Positions 1 to 7,022 of a stretch of DNA of 10,005 nt are shown in pieces. Both the position numbers and the translations under genes were made by a program. The DNA is from Actinomycetota bacterium. GTDB lineage: Bacteria; Actinomycetota; Thermoleophilia; UBA2241. The notes under the pieces were generated by a model. It saw nothing but the letters and a program-made list of their open reading frames with translations, was not told the origin of the DNA and did no database searches. The stretch lies in NCBI GenBank assembly GCA_026392265.1, contig JAPLCL010000128.1, positions 1-10,005 of the forward strand. The letters run 5' to 3'. Within the stretch, counting starts at the first letter, position 1. Every line of letters begins with the position of its first letter.

Positions 1-147
1 GATCACGATTCCGCTTTGTCATTGGCGACGATGGATGTAGCGTGGGCGTCAGAGTACGAGGCCCGTGTGATAGAGACGGTGCCGTGGGGCGCGCCTCCCC
101 GGGAGACCCGGGGGCGCCCGCCGGCTTCGGAAGGGGGATCACCATGA
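1..147 (+). CDS. Possible C-terminal end of an upstream gene (partial)
   Basis: Frame 1 is open from the window edge to a TGA at 145-147, giving 48 residues that include the stretch MDVAWASEYEARVIETVPWG and end in a Pro/Gly/Arg-rich tail. I do not recognise the family. The stop overlaps the next possible start (ATG at 144) as ATGA, the usual arrangement of coupled operon genes. Against it, third-position GC is only about 69% by hand count, lower than the firm genes here. Frame 3 is also open from the edge through 224, so the upstream gene could instead lie in that frame, or the region could be non-coding. Confidence 0.3.
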   Translation, partial: DHDSALSLATMDVAWASEYEARVIETVPWGAPPRETRGRPPASEGGSP

Positions 148-224
148 AGACGCTCTTGTGCTCGACGCTCGCCAAGCCGGTGCTCCTGCGCGCGCCGGCC
201 GCTGCAGAAGGGAGGAGCGCATGA
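144..224 (+). CDS. Possible 26-residue small ORF coupled to the tandem CNB gene
   Basis: An ATG at 144 has a strong Shine-Dalgarno sequence, GGAAGGGGG (129-137), six bases upstream. The ORF runs 26 codons to a TGA at 222-224 that overlaps the ATG of the CNB gene (221) as ATGA. The start also overlaps the TGA closing frame 1 as ATGA. The peptide begins MKTLLCSTLAKPVLL, a short basic N-terminus followed by a hydrophobic stretch, and ends Ala/Arg-rich; 22 of 26 codons end in G or C. It could be a leader that couples translation to the CNB gene or a small membrane-associated peptide. Because its frame is open back to the window edge, it may only be the end of a longer upstream gene. Confidence 0.38.
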   Translation: MKTLLCSTLAKPVLLRAPAAAEGRSA

Positions 225-1213
225 CTCCGCGAGGCCCATCGGACCACGCCGACGCGACCTGGCACGCCGCAGCGCCCTGGCCCGGATGGGCGAAATGCCT
301 CGCCCAGGTCCCCCTCTTCGCCGGCCTGTCGCGGGGCCATCTCAAGACCGTTGCCCGACTGGCCCAGTTGCGGACGTTTGCGGACGGAAAGACTCTCGTG
401 CGCGCGGGCGCGCCGGGCGACGCGTTCTTCGCGATCCTGGAAGGGCGGGCGGAGTTGCGGACGCCCGTCGGCCACGCTCGCGTGCTGGAGGCGAACGACT
501 TCTTCGGCGAGCTTGCGCTCATCGACGGCGCCCCGCGTGCGGCCACGGTCGTGTCCGCCGGCGACGTGACGGTGGCTCGCATCGAGCGCCCCGCGTTCCT
601 CAAACTGCTTCGCGAGGAACCATTGATCGCCCTCGGGCTCTCGCGGGGCGTGGTCGCCACCATCCGCGACCTGGAGGCGGACGCTCCGAGCTCCATGGTC
701 ACGGCCGGTGGGGACATCGTGAGGTCCGCCGAGGTGGCGCGACCCGCGGAGGAGCCGATCGAGGCCCAGGCCGAGGGCGCGACAGACAGATTGGCGGCAC
801 GTCAAGTGGCGCAGCTCTTGGCCGGCGTGCCGCTGTTCGCCGGGCTGCCCAAGCGGCGCCTGCTCAAGGTGGCCCGCGTCGCCGAGCCGCGACGCTACTC
901 ACGCGGATCCGTCGTTGCCCGCGCCGGCGCCCGCGGAGCCGTGCTTCATGTCATCGTCGCCGGTAGTGCGCAGGTCGTGACACCCGACGGCCACGCCGAC
1001 GTCCTGGAGCCGGGGGAGAGCTTCGGGGAGCTCTCGCTGCTCGACGGGGCGCCGCGGGCGGCGACGATCAGCGCCCTGGACGACCTCGAGACGTTGCGCA
1101 TCGCCCGCGCCGACTTCTTGAGGCTGATCAACGAGGAGCCGACCATGGCCGTCGGCGTCCTGCAAGGGCTTGTCGCCCTGGTCAGGGAGGTAGGACGACA
1201 GCAAGACGGCTGA
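221..1213 (+). CDS. Stand-alone tandem cyclic-nucleotide-binding (CNB) domain protein
   Basis: This 330-residue soluble protein consists of two CNB domains, at about residues 28-150 and 198-322, joined by an Ala/Glu-rich linker. Each keeps the phosphate-binding cassette: FGELALIDGAPRAATV at 95-110 (Glu97, Arg106) and FGELSLLDGAPRAATI at 268-283 (Glu270, Arg279). These residues bind the ribose and cyclic phosphate in the CAP and PKA families. I see no helix-turn-helix, kinase, cyclase or membrane segment, so it is not a CRP-type transcription factor. The two-domain layout resembles a PKA regulatory subunit without a docking motif. The start at 221 is chosen over a GTG at 158 because AAGGGAGG (208-215) lies just upstream and it forms an ATGA overlap with the preceding small ORF. 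The next two genes carry the same domain fused to transporters, which suggests a shared signal. Its role as a sensor, sink or adaptor is inference. Confidence 0.92.
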   Translation: MTPRGPSDHADATWHAAAPWPGWAKCLAQVPLFAGLSRGHLKTVARLAQLRTFADGKTLVRAGAPGDAFFAILEGRAELRTPVGHARVLEANDFFGELALIDGAPRAATVVSAGDVTVARIERPAFLKLLREEPLIALGLSRGVVATIRDLEADAPSSMVTAGGDIVRSAEVARPAEEPIEAQAEGATDRLAARQVAQLLAGVPLFAGLPKRRLLKVARVAEPRRYSRGSVVARAGARGAVLHVIVAGSAQVVTPDGHADVLEPGESFGELSLLDGAPRAATISALDDLETLRIARADFLRLINEEPTMAVGVLQGLVALVREVGRQQDG

Positions 1214-1241
1214 GAGGCGCGCGGGGTGCGTGGGCATCACA

Positions 1242-1258
1242 AGGCGCCGCAGGCGCCT
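1242..1258 (+). terminator. Hairpin after the tandem CNB gene
   Basis: A perfect 7-bp inverted repeat, AGGCGCC - GCA - GGCGCCT, lies 28 bases past the CNB stop codon. There is no T-tract, so it is either a GC-only terminator or an RNA-stabilising hairpin. It separates the CNB gene from the first transporter gene, which has its own candidate promoter box. The rest of 1214-1400 holds no credible gene. Confidence 0.4.
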
Positions 1259-1400
1259 ACGGCCACGGGGCGACAGAGGCCTCGCCCGACATCCGGGAGC
1301 GCTGCTTGCGCGGCTCGGCGCCGCAGGGACGAGCTGACCGTCGCGAACGCGAGGACGAGGGCCCCGGGCCTCCACTCCCTCGTCGTAACACCCCATTCGA

Positions 1401-1420
1401 CATAGAGTACCGCTGACTGC
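1401..1420 (+). promoter_or_regulatory. Conserved 5' box of MFS-CNB gene 1, candidate -10 TAGAGT
   Basis: CATAGAGTACCGCTGACTGC matches the box upstream of the tandem paralogue (3211-3230) at 17 of 20 positions and lies at nearly the same distance from the start codon (34 versus 33 bases). TAGAGT (1403-1408) fits TANNNT. A CGTCG at 1381-1385 recurs at exactly the same 22-base offset in the paralogue, but it is a poor -35 match. Predicted initiation near 1415 would give a leader of about 20 bases containing the GAGGAGGGGG ribosome-binding site (1423-1432). Conservation could simply reflect recent duplication. Confidence 0.45.
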
Positions 1421-1434
1421 GTGAGGAGGGGGCC

Positions 1435-3090
1435 GTGGAGGCACGCAGCGCCGCTCGTCCGAGATCCAGCGCCGGGGTGTTCGCCACCGCGTTCCGCAAC
1501 CGCTCGCTGCTGCTGATCGAGGTCGCCTGGCTGGCGTTCAACGGGGCGGAGTGGGGCGTCTGGCTGACGCTCACGGTGTGGGCCTACACGAATGGCGGGG
1601 CCGCGGCCGTGAGCCTCATCATCCTCGTACAGCTTGTGCCCTGCATCTTCCTCTCGCCGTATCTCGGCGCCATCACCGATCGTGCCCGCGCGGGCCGCGT
1701 ACTGTTCTTCGGCCTGCTGATCTCGGGGCTCACCATGGCCGGCCTGGCGGCAGCCATGGCCCTCGGCGCGCCGCGCCTGCTCGTTTTCATCCTCGCGCCG
1801 ATCACGAGTCTCGCGCTCTCCGTCCCGCGTCCGGCGAAGGCGGCGCTCCTGCCGAGCGTCGTGCACTCGCCGCTCGAGCTCACTGCCGCCAACGTGGTCT
1901 CGAGCTGGATGGAGAACGCCAGCGTTCTCATCGCCCCGGCGCTCACCGGCGTGCTCCTCGGCCTCGGCGGCCCGGAGCTGTCCGCCGGCGTGCTGGCGGC
2001 CTGCACGCTCGTCGGCGCCTTCACGGTGATCGGCATCCCCGGGCCGCGACCGCTGAGCGAGCGTGGGGAGGGGACGTCGCTCACCGCGGAGGTGCGCGAG
2101 AGCGTCGCCGCGGTATGGCGCGTGCCGGCGGCGCGCACCCTGGTCGGCGTTGTGGGCTCGCAGTACATCCTCATCGGTGCGCTCGACGTGCTCTACGTGG
2201 TGCTGGCCATCACCACGCTCGGCATCGGCGAGTCCGGCGCCGGCTACCTCAACTCGGCCTTCGGCCTCGGGGGGCTGATCGGCGTCGCCATCACCGCGAC
2301 GCTTGTGGCGCGCCGCCGTCTGGCGCCGGCGCTCATCGGCGGCATCCTCACGGCGGCTCTGGCCCTGGGTGTGCTGGGCGTCTTCCCGACCGTGATCGGC
2401 GCCTTCGTGCTACTCACCGTCGCAGGCCTGAGTCGCACCGTCTTCGACGTCACGGGGCGCATCCTTCTGCAGCGCGCCGCTCCCCCGCAGGTCATGGGCC
2501 AGGTGTTCGCGCTCCTCGAATCCCTGATGGACGCCGGCCTCGTCCTCGCCGCTATCTTCGTGCCGCTGCTCATCGGCTTGAGCGGCGCGCGCGCGGGGCT
2601 GGTGGGCACCGCGCTCCTCTTCTTCGTGCTCGTTGCCCTCGCCTGGAGGCGCCTGCGCACCATCGACGATGCCGCCGACATGCCGCAGGTCGAGATCCAG
2701 CTGCTTCGGTCCATCTCCATCTTCAGCCCTCTCCCTGCACCTGAGCTTGAGGGTCTGGCGCGTGCTTTGGTCCCACTGGAGGCAAAGGCCGGCACGACCC
2801 TCATCACGGAGGGTGAACCAGGCGACTGCTTCTACGCCATCGCCGATGGCCGTGTCAGCGTCTCCAAGCGCGGCCAGGAGGTGGCGACGCTGGGCCGCGG
2901 CCAGGGCTTCGGCGAGATCGCGCTCATCCAGGAAGTGCCGCGCACGGCCACGGTGGTCGCCCTGACCGATGTGAGCCTGTACTCCCTGGCGAAGGAGCCC
3001 TTCGTGCTCGCCCTGACGGGGCATGCGCCGGCGGCCCGCGCCGCCGACGATCTTGTGGCGCAGCGGCTGGCGGAGCTCGAGTCGCTCTGA
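1435..3090 (+). CDS. MFS transporter with C-terminal CNB domain (paralogue 1)
   Basis: This 551-residue membrane protein has an N-terminal MFS part (about residues 20-408, roughly 12 hydrophobic helices) resembling the EntS-like MFS_3 exporters. A motif-A-like loop, GAITDRARAGRVL, sits at 78-90 between helices 2 and 3. The cytosolic CNB domain (about 419-551) has FGEIALIQEVPRTATV at 492-507, with the ligand residues Glu494 and Arg503 intact. The GTG start at 1435 is fixed by GAGGAGGGGG just upstream and by an in-frame TGA at 1423-1425. The predicted role is transport whose rate or direction is gated by a cyclic nucleotide; the substrate cannot be read from the sequence. It is followed by a GC-rich stem-loop and then by a paralogue of identical length. 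CNB fusions to MFS proteins are known in actinobacteria, but I know of no characterised mechanism for this type. Confidence 0.94.
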   Translation: MEARSAARPRSSAGVFATAFRNRSLLLIEVAWLAFNGAEWGVWLTLTVWAYTNGGAAAVSLIILVQLVPCIFLSPYLGAITDRARAGRVLFFGLLISGLTMAGLAAAMALGAPRLLVFILAPITSLALSVPRPAKAALLPSVVHSPLELTAANVVSSWMENASVLIAPALTGVLLGLGGPELSAGVLAACTLVGAFTVIGIPGPRPLSERGEGTSLTAEVRESVAAVWRVPAARTLVGVVGSQYILIGALDVLYVVLAITTLGIGESGAGYLNSAFGLGGLIGVAITATLVARRRLAPALIGGILTAALALGVLGVFPTVIGAFVLLTVAGLSRTVFDVTGRILLQRAAPPQVMGQVFALLESLMDAGLVLAAIFVPLLIGLSGARAGLVGTALLFFVLVALAWRRLRTIDDAADMPQVEIQLLRSISIFSPLPAPELEGLARALVPLEAKAGTTLITEGEPGDCFYAIADGRVSVSKRGQEVATLGRGQGFGEIALIQEVPRTATVVALTDVSLYSLAKEPFVLALTGHAPAARAADDLVAQRLAELESL

Positions 3091-3091
3091 G

Positions 3092-3126
3092 CGGCGGCCC
3101 GGCGAGGCATCGCCTGCGGGCCGCCG
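3092..3126 (+). terminator. Strong GC stem-loop between the two MFS-CNB genes
   Basis: A perfect 10-bp inverted repeat, CGGCGGCCCG (3092-3101) and CGGGCCGCCG (3117-3126), encloses a 15-base loop with an inner AGGC-ATC-GCCT stem (3105-3115). It begins two bases after the stop of paralogue 1. There is no T-tract, so factor-independent termination is uncertain. It may terminate or attenuate read-through into paralogue 2, or protect the upstream message from 3' decay. Confidence 0.55.
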
Positions 3127-3210
3127 GCGTCACTGGGGAGGTACTTGCTCTAACGTCGCCTCGCAGCCGTGTCTCGTCGGCTCCGCTCCTCGTCGAAGGG
3201 CCATGGGCGT

Positions 3211-3230
3211 CATAGACTACGGATGACTGC
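3211..3230 (+). promoter_or_regulatory. Conserved 5' box of MFS-CNB gene 2, candidate -10 TAGACT
   Basis: CATAGACTACGGATGACTGC is the counterpart of the box before paralogue 1, with 17 of 20 identical bases. TAGACT (3213-3218) fits TANNNT, and the same hexamer lies in front of the antiporter gene on the other strand. Predicted initiation at about 3225 would leave a leader of about 19 bases with the GGGAGGG ribosome-binding site (3234-3240). The second paralogue therefore probably has its own promoter. Confidence 0.45.
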
Positions 3231-3243
3231 TCTGGGAGGGACG

Positions 3244-4899
3244 GTGGAAGCAAGCAGCCCCGATCGTCCGGCATCCAAGGCCGGGGTGTTCGTCACTGCG
3301 TTCCGTAATCGCTCTCTGCTGCGCATCGAGATCGCGTGGCTCGTCTTCAGCGGGGCGGAGTGGGGTGTCTGGCTGGCGCTGAACGTGTGGGCCTATATCA
3401 ACGGCGGGGCCGCGGCCGTGAGCCTTATCGTCCTCGTGCAGTTGGTGCCGTGCATCTTCTTCTCTCCGTATGTCGGCGCCGTCACCGATCGCGCCCGCGC
3501 CGGCCGCGTGCTGTTCATCGGATTGCTGGTCATCGGCGTGACCATGGGCGGTCTCGCGGTGGCCATGGCGTACGGCACGCCGCGCGCGCTGGTGTTCGTG
3601 CTGGCGCCGGTCATGAACCTGGCGCTCTCGATCCCGCGCCCGGCGCAGGCCGCGCTGCTGCCCAGCGTCGTGCGCTCGCCGCTGGAACTGACCGCGGCCA
3701 ACGTGGTCACAGGCTGGATGGAGAACGCCAGCGTGTTCCTCGGCCCGGTGCTCACCGGCGTGCTGCTCGGCCTCGGCGGGCCGGCTCTCGCGGCCGGCGT
3801 GCTGGCCGCGTGTACGCTCGCCGCCGCGTTCCTGATGATCGGCATCTCCGGGCCGCGGTCGCTGAAAGGACCCGGGGAGGCCGTGTCGCTGACCGCCGAG
3901 GTGCGTGCGGGCGTCGCCACCGTGTGGCGCGAGCCGGCGGCGCGCACCCTCGTCGGCGTCATGGGCTCGCAGTACATCGTCATGGGCGCGCTCGACATCC
4001 TCTGTGTGGTGCTCGCCATCACGACGCTTGACATGGGCCAGTCCGGCGCCGGCTACCTGGACTCGGCCTTCGGCGTCGGCGGGCTGCTCGGCGCCGCGGT
4101 CACGGTGACGCTGGTGGCGCGCCGCCGGCTGGCGCCGGCGCTCATCGCCGCCGCCCTTACGACGGCCGCGGCCCTCCTCGTGCTGGGCGTCTTCCCGACG
4201 GTGATCGGCGCGTTCGTGCTGCTCGGCGTCGCCGGCCTCGGCCGCGACGTCTTCGATGTCACCAGCCGCATCCTGCTCCAGCGCGCCGCTCCTTCGCAGG
4301 TGCTGGGGCAGGTGTTCGCGCTGGTCGAGTCGCTGATGGCCGCCGGGCTCGCGATCGGGGCGATCCTTGCGCCGCTTCTGGTCGGGCTGAGCGGCGCGCC
4401 GGCGGCGCTGGTGGGCACCGCGCTGCTCTCCGTCGTGCTGGTCGCCATCGCCTGGCGGCGCCTGCACACCATCGACGACTCGGCCGACGTGCCGCAGGTC
4501 GAGATCCAGCTGCTGCGCGCCATCCCGATCTTCAGCCCGCTGCCCGCGCCCGCGCTCGAGGGGCTGGCACGGGCCTTGGTCCCCGTCGAGGCCGCCGCCG
4601 GCACGACCCTCGTGACCGAGGGAGAGCCGGGCGACTGCTTCTACGCCATCGCCGACGGGCGGGTCAGGGTGAGCAAGGGTGGCCGGGAAGTCGCGACGCT
4701 CGGCCGCGGCCAGGGCTTCGGCGAGATCGCGCTCATCCAGGACGTGCCGCGCACGGCCACCGTGGTCGCCCTCACGGACGTGAGTCTGTACTCGCTGGAG
4801 AAGGAGCCCTTCGTGCTCGCCCTGACGGGGCACGCGCCGGCGGCGCGCGCCGCCGACGACCTCGTGGCGCAGCGGCTGGCGGAGCTCGAGTCGATCTGA
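3244..4899 (+). CDS. MFS transporter with C-terminal CNB domain (paralogue 2)
   Basis: This is a tandem paralogue of the preceding gene, again exactly 551 residues and alignable without a gap. By hand count the two share about 80% identity overall: about 77% over residues 1-418 (MFS) and 91% (121 of 133) over the CNB domain. Glu494 and Arg503 and the PRTAT cassette are retained, as is the motif-A-like loop. An in-frame GTG at 3169 would add 25 residues and an ATG at 3223 would add 7. I prefer GTG 3244 because it matches the start of paralogue 1 (both begin MEA) and has GGGAGGG four bases upstream. Substitutions cluster in the helices (for example 91-130, 161-165, 301-309 and 369-380), consistent with diverged substrate preference under a common nucleotide input; this is inference. 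It converges on the antiporter gene, 22 bases away. Confidence 0.94.
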   Translation: MEASSPDRPASKAGVFVTAFRNRSLLRIEIAWLVFSGAEWGVWLALNVWAYINGGAAAVSLIVLVQLVPCIFFSPYVGAVTDRARAGRVLFIGLLVIGVTMGGLAVAMAYGTPRALVFVLAPVMNLALSIPRPAQAALLPSVVRSPLELTAANVVTGWMENASVFLGPVLTGVLLGLGGPALAAGVLAACTLAAAFLMIGISGPRSLKGPGEAVSLTAEVRAGVATVWREPAARTLVGVMGSQYIVMGALDILCVVLAITTLDMGQSGAGYLDSAFGVGGLLGAAVTVTLVARRRLAPALIAAALTTAAALLVLGVFPTVIGAFVLLGVAGLGRDVFDVTSRILLQRAAPSQVLGQVFALVESLMAAGLAIGAILAPLLVGLSGAPAALVGTALLSVVLVAIAWRRLHTIDDSADVPQVEIQLLRAIPIFSPLPAPALEGLARALVPVEAAAGTTLVTEGEPGDCFYAIADGRVRVSKGGREVATLGRGQGFGEIALIQDVPRTATVVALTDVSLYSLEKEPFVLALTGHAPAARAADDLVAQRLAELESI

Positions 4900-4903
4900 G
4901 GCG

Positions 4904-4921
4904 GGCCGCGGCCGCAGGCCG
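4904..4921. terminator. Shared hairpin between convergent transporter genes
   Basis: The 22-base gap between the stop of MFS-CNB paralogue 2 (+) and the stop of the DHA2 antiporter (-) is almost entirely palindromic. GGCCGCGGCC (4904-4913) overlaps CGGCC-GCA-GGCCG (4909-4921). Such an element can act in both directions for convergent genes. There are no T-tracts on either side. Confidence 0.4.
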
Positions 4922-6613
4922 TTACGGCACGGAGCGGCGCGGCAGGCGCCGCGGCAGCAAGGCGCCCGCCAGGGCGCCGATCACCGCGAAGATGCCCGCT
5001 GTATAGAACGGCCACGTGAAGGCCGCCGAGACCTCGTCCCAGAGCGTCTCCTCGAGGCGGTTCTTCAGCTGCAGCAGGACGATGCCTTCCACGAGACCCA
5101 CCTGGCCGCCGATGTCTTCGGCGATGGGGTGCGCTACCTTGCGGATCTGGTCCATGCCTGAAGTGGCGTCGATGGTACGGATCTTGTCGAGCTCCTTGAC
5201 GAGGCGGACCTTGACCGGCGCGCTGATACCTTCCTGTGCTCGGGTGAGCGCCTGACCTGCGTCGGCGGAGCGGTTCACGGCGATGCCCATGGTGTGGGTG
5301 AACACCGCGACGATGATCGCTACCCCGAGCAAGAAGCCCAGCTGGCGCGCCGTATTGAGCATGCCGGCGCCGGCGCCCTTGTGGCCGCCGGGCACGGCGC
5401 TCATGCCGGCGGCCAGCAGTGCCGGCAGCGAGAGCCCGATGCCGGCGCCGACCAGCCCGCTGCGCCAGAGCACGCCGGAGAGCGGGTCGGTGCGCGCCAT
5501 ATGCCCAAGCGCGAAGAGGCCGGCGGCGCTGAGCAGGGCGCCGATCACGGCCGGCAGGCGCGGCCCGATGCGGTCGGTGAGCCAGCCGGCGGGCGGCGTG
5601 AGCACCATCACGGCCACCGGCAGGGTGGCGATCGCGAGGCCGGCCTTGAGCTCGCTGAAGTCCATCATCGCGATCATGAAGATCACGAGCATGAACATGG
5701 TGCCCATCATCGCCGTATCGACGGTCATGATCGCCGTGCTGGCGGCGGCGAAGGTGCGGTCGCGGAACAGGCGCAGGTCGAAGAGCGGCGAGGTGACGCG
5801 GAGCTCCCACCAGATCCAGACGGCGAGTAGGGCGCCGCCGCCGAAGCACAGACCCACGACGGCACCGGAGACCCAGCCCCAGTCGTTCCCCTGGATGATC
5901 GCCAGCGTAAGGCAGAAGAGGCCTGCACTGACCAGAGCGACGCCGGGCCAGTCGAGAGCGGCGCGGGTGCGCGGAGTGTGAAGCCCGCGCATGAGCGTGA
6001 GCGCGAGGACGACGCCGAGCGCGCCCACCGGCAGGTTGAACCAGAAGACCGCCGGCCAGCCCCAGTACCAGACCAGGATACCGCCGAGCACCGGGCCGGC
6101 GGCGGCGGCCAGCGAGCTCAGGGCTCCGAAGAGGCCGGCGGCGAAGCCTTGGCGACTCTCCGGGAACGCCTGCAGGAGCAGGGCGAGCGCCGTAGGGACG
6201 ACGGCCGCGGCGCCGACGCCCTGCACCACACGCCAGGCGACCAGGGCGTGCACGCTCGTCGCCAAGGCGCACGGCAACGAGGCGGCAGTGAACAGCGCGA
6301 GGCCCAGGGTGAAGACGAGTTTGTGGCCATAGCGATCGCCGAGCCGGCCCATGGTAAGGAAGAGCACGGTGAGCGTGAGGTTGTAGCCGTTCATCACCCA
6401 CGACACCGAGACGACGGAGCCGCCCAGCTCACGGATGATCTTCTGCACGGTGATCGTCATCACCGTGGCATCGGCAAGCGTGAGGATGATGCCGGGCGCC
6501 AGGGCGAGCACGATGAGCCACGGGTGGAGGGCGCGGCCGCCGGTCCCGGACGCTGGCGATGCCTCGTCGCCGAGAAGGACTCCCGGCGCCTGTCGACCGA
6601 TGTTCTTCGTCAT
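4922..6613 (-). CDS. DHA2-family (14-helix) drug/H+ antiporter, MFS
   Basis: This is a 563-residue inner-membrane exporter of the EmrB/QacA group. Signature motifs are in order: ADATVMT near 48-53 (motif D1), GRLGDRYGHK at 89-98 (motif A), WRVVQGVGAAAVVPTAL at 127-143 (motif B), and GPVLGGIL at 173-180 (motif C), followed by the WPAVFWFNLPVG loop. About 14 hydrophobic segments follow, with a long polar loop before the last helix (about 445-530). The reading frame is open up to 6892, but I start it at the ATG at 6611-6613. The family fold begins about 30 residues later, the upstream frame reads as low-complexity sequence, and TAGACT lies exactly seven bases before this ATG with no Shine-Dalgarno sequence, indicating a leaderless message. 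Such pumps expel toxic or lipophilic compounds using the proton gradient. The specific substrate is not predictable, and no TetR or MarR regulator gene is adjacent. Confidence 0.94.
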   Translation of the reverse strand: MTKNIGRQAPGVLLGDEASPASGTGGRALHPWLIVLALAPGIILTLADATVMTITVQKIIRELGGSVVSVSWVMNGYNLTLTVLFLTMGRLGDRYGHKLVFTLGLALFTAASLPCALATSVHALVAWRVVQGVGAAAVVPTALALLLQAFPESRQGFAAGLFGALSSLAAAAGPVLGGILVWYWGWPAVFWFNLPVGALGVVLALTLMRGLHTPRTRAALDWPGVALVSAGLFCLTLAIIQGNDWGWVSGAVVGLCFGGGALLAVWIWWELRVTSPLFDLRLFRDRTFAAASTAIMTVDTAMMGTMFMLVIFMIAMMDFSELKAGLAIATLPVAVMVLTPPAGWLTDRIGPRLPAVIGALLSAAGLFALGHMARTDPLSGVLWRSGLVGAGIGLSLPALLAAGMSAVPGGHKGAGAGMLNTARQLGFLLGVAIIVAVFTHTMGIAVNRSADAGQALTRAQEGISAPVKVRLVKELDKIRTIDATSGMDQIRKVAHPIAEDIGGQVGLVEGIVLLQLKNRLEETLWDEVSAAFTWPFYTAGIFAVIGALAGALLPRRLPRRSVP

Positions 6614-6620
6614 GCGCGGA

Positions 6621-6626
6621 AGTCTA
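6621..6626 (-). promoter_or_regulatory. -10 box TAGACT of the DHA2 gene, leaderless start
   Basis: Reading the minus strand, TATAGACT is followed by seven bases and then the ATG. A TANNNT hexamer at this distance puts transcription initiation on or next to the start codon, the layout of leaderless genes common in actinobacteria. There is no purine-rich ribosome-binding site. I see no good -35 hexamer 16-18 bases upstream. A diverged copy of this box and start codon occurs at 7863-7888. Confidence 0.55.
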
Positions 6627-6813
6627 TACGCAGTCCCCCGCATCGAGGCCGGCCACGGCGCATCTCGCCATCCGCTTCCCTTGCGGCAAAGCGACCCGCA
6701 CCGCATTACCATCACACGCGACGTGAAGGTGGCGTCGACGATGGCGTCGACGTTGACGTTCGCGTTCAGCCCACGCCGCCTGCCGGCGGGCACATAGTCG
6801 AGAACGGCCGAAT

Positions 6814-6859
6814 CCGTTGAGGGTACTTCCAACGGCACCGTTGGAGGTACAACCAACGG
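6814..6859. repeat. 46-bp imperfect palindrome, candidate operator
   Basis: Four copies of CCGTTGR/CCAACGG are placed symmetrically around the dyad at 6836/6837: CCGTTGA 6814-6820, CCAACGG 6829-6835, CCGTTGG 6838-6844 and CCAACGG 6853-6859. The two 22-bp arms match at 18 of 22 positions, and the inner 28 bp (6823-6850) have 13-bp arms with one mismatch. The central gap is only two bases, too tight for a good RNA hairpin, so a binding site for a dimeric or tetrameric regulator is more likely. It lies about 200 bases upstream of the antiporter start and 280 upstream of the antitoxin. The binding protein is unknown. Confidence 0.6.
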
Positions 6860-7022
6860 TATCGCCGACGGAAGACGGTCGAACGGCAACAACGCCGGGG
6901 GAGACTCGCGAGCCCATCGGCGCAGTCACCATCAACGTCACCCGCACCCGGCGTTCAACGTAACCTCCTTCGCCTCAGTGAGGCGCTGACAAGCGCCCCA
7001 GGGGAGACTACGATCGGCCCCG

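Noticed and set aside
221..1213. CRP/FNR-type transcription factor
   Set aside because: Both halves are CNB domains and no helix-turn-helix follows the second one.
1214..1434. Hidden small gene or riboswitch between the CNB gene and MFS-CNB 1
   Set aside because: I could find no ORF with a ribosome-binding site on the plus strand and no recognisable riboswitch core, only the hairpin and the 5' box.
3169..3243. 25-codon extension of MFS-CNB paralogue 2 from GTG 3169 (or ATG 3223)
   Set aside because: Paralogue 1 has an in-frame TGA in the matching region, the extension has no ribosome-binding site, and the extension overlaps the candidate promoter.
3217..4833. 538-codon minus-strand ORF over MFS-CNB paralogue 2
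   Set aside because: It is Arg/His/Asp/Gln-rich, typical of the antisense frame of a GC-rich gene, and the plus-strand protein is clearly real.
6614..6892. 93-codon N-terminal extension of the DHA2 antiporter
   Set aside because: The frame is open, but the sequence is low-complexity, has no ribosome-binding site at its ATGs and overlaps the palindrome. The family fold and the -10 box both point to the ATG at 6613.
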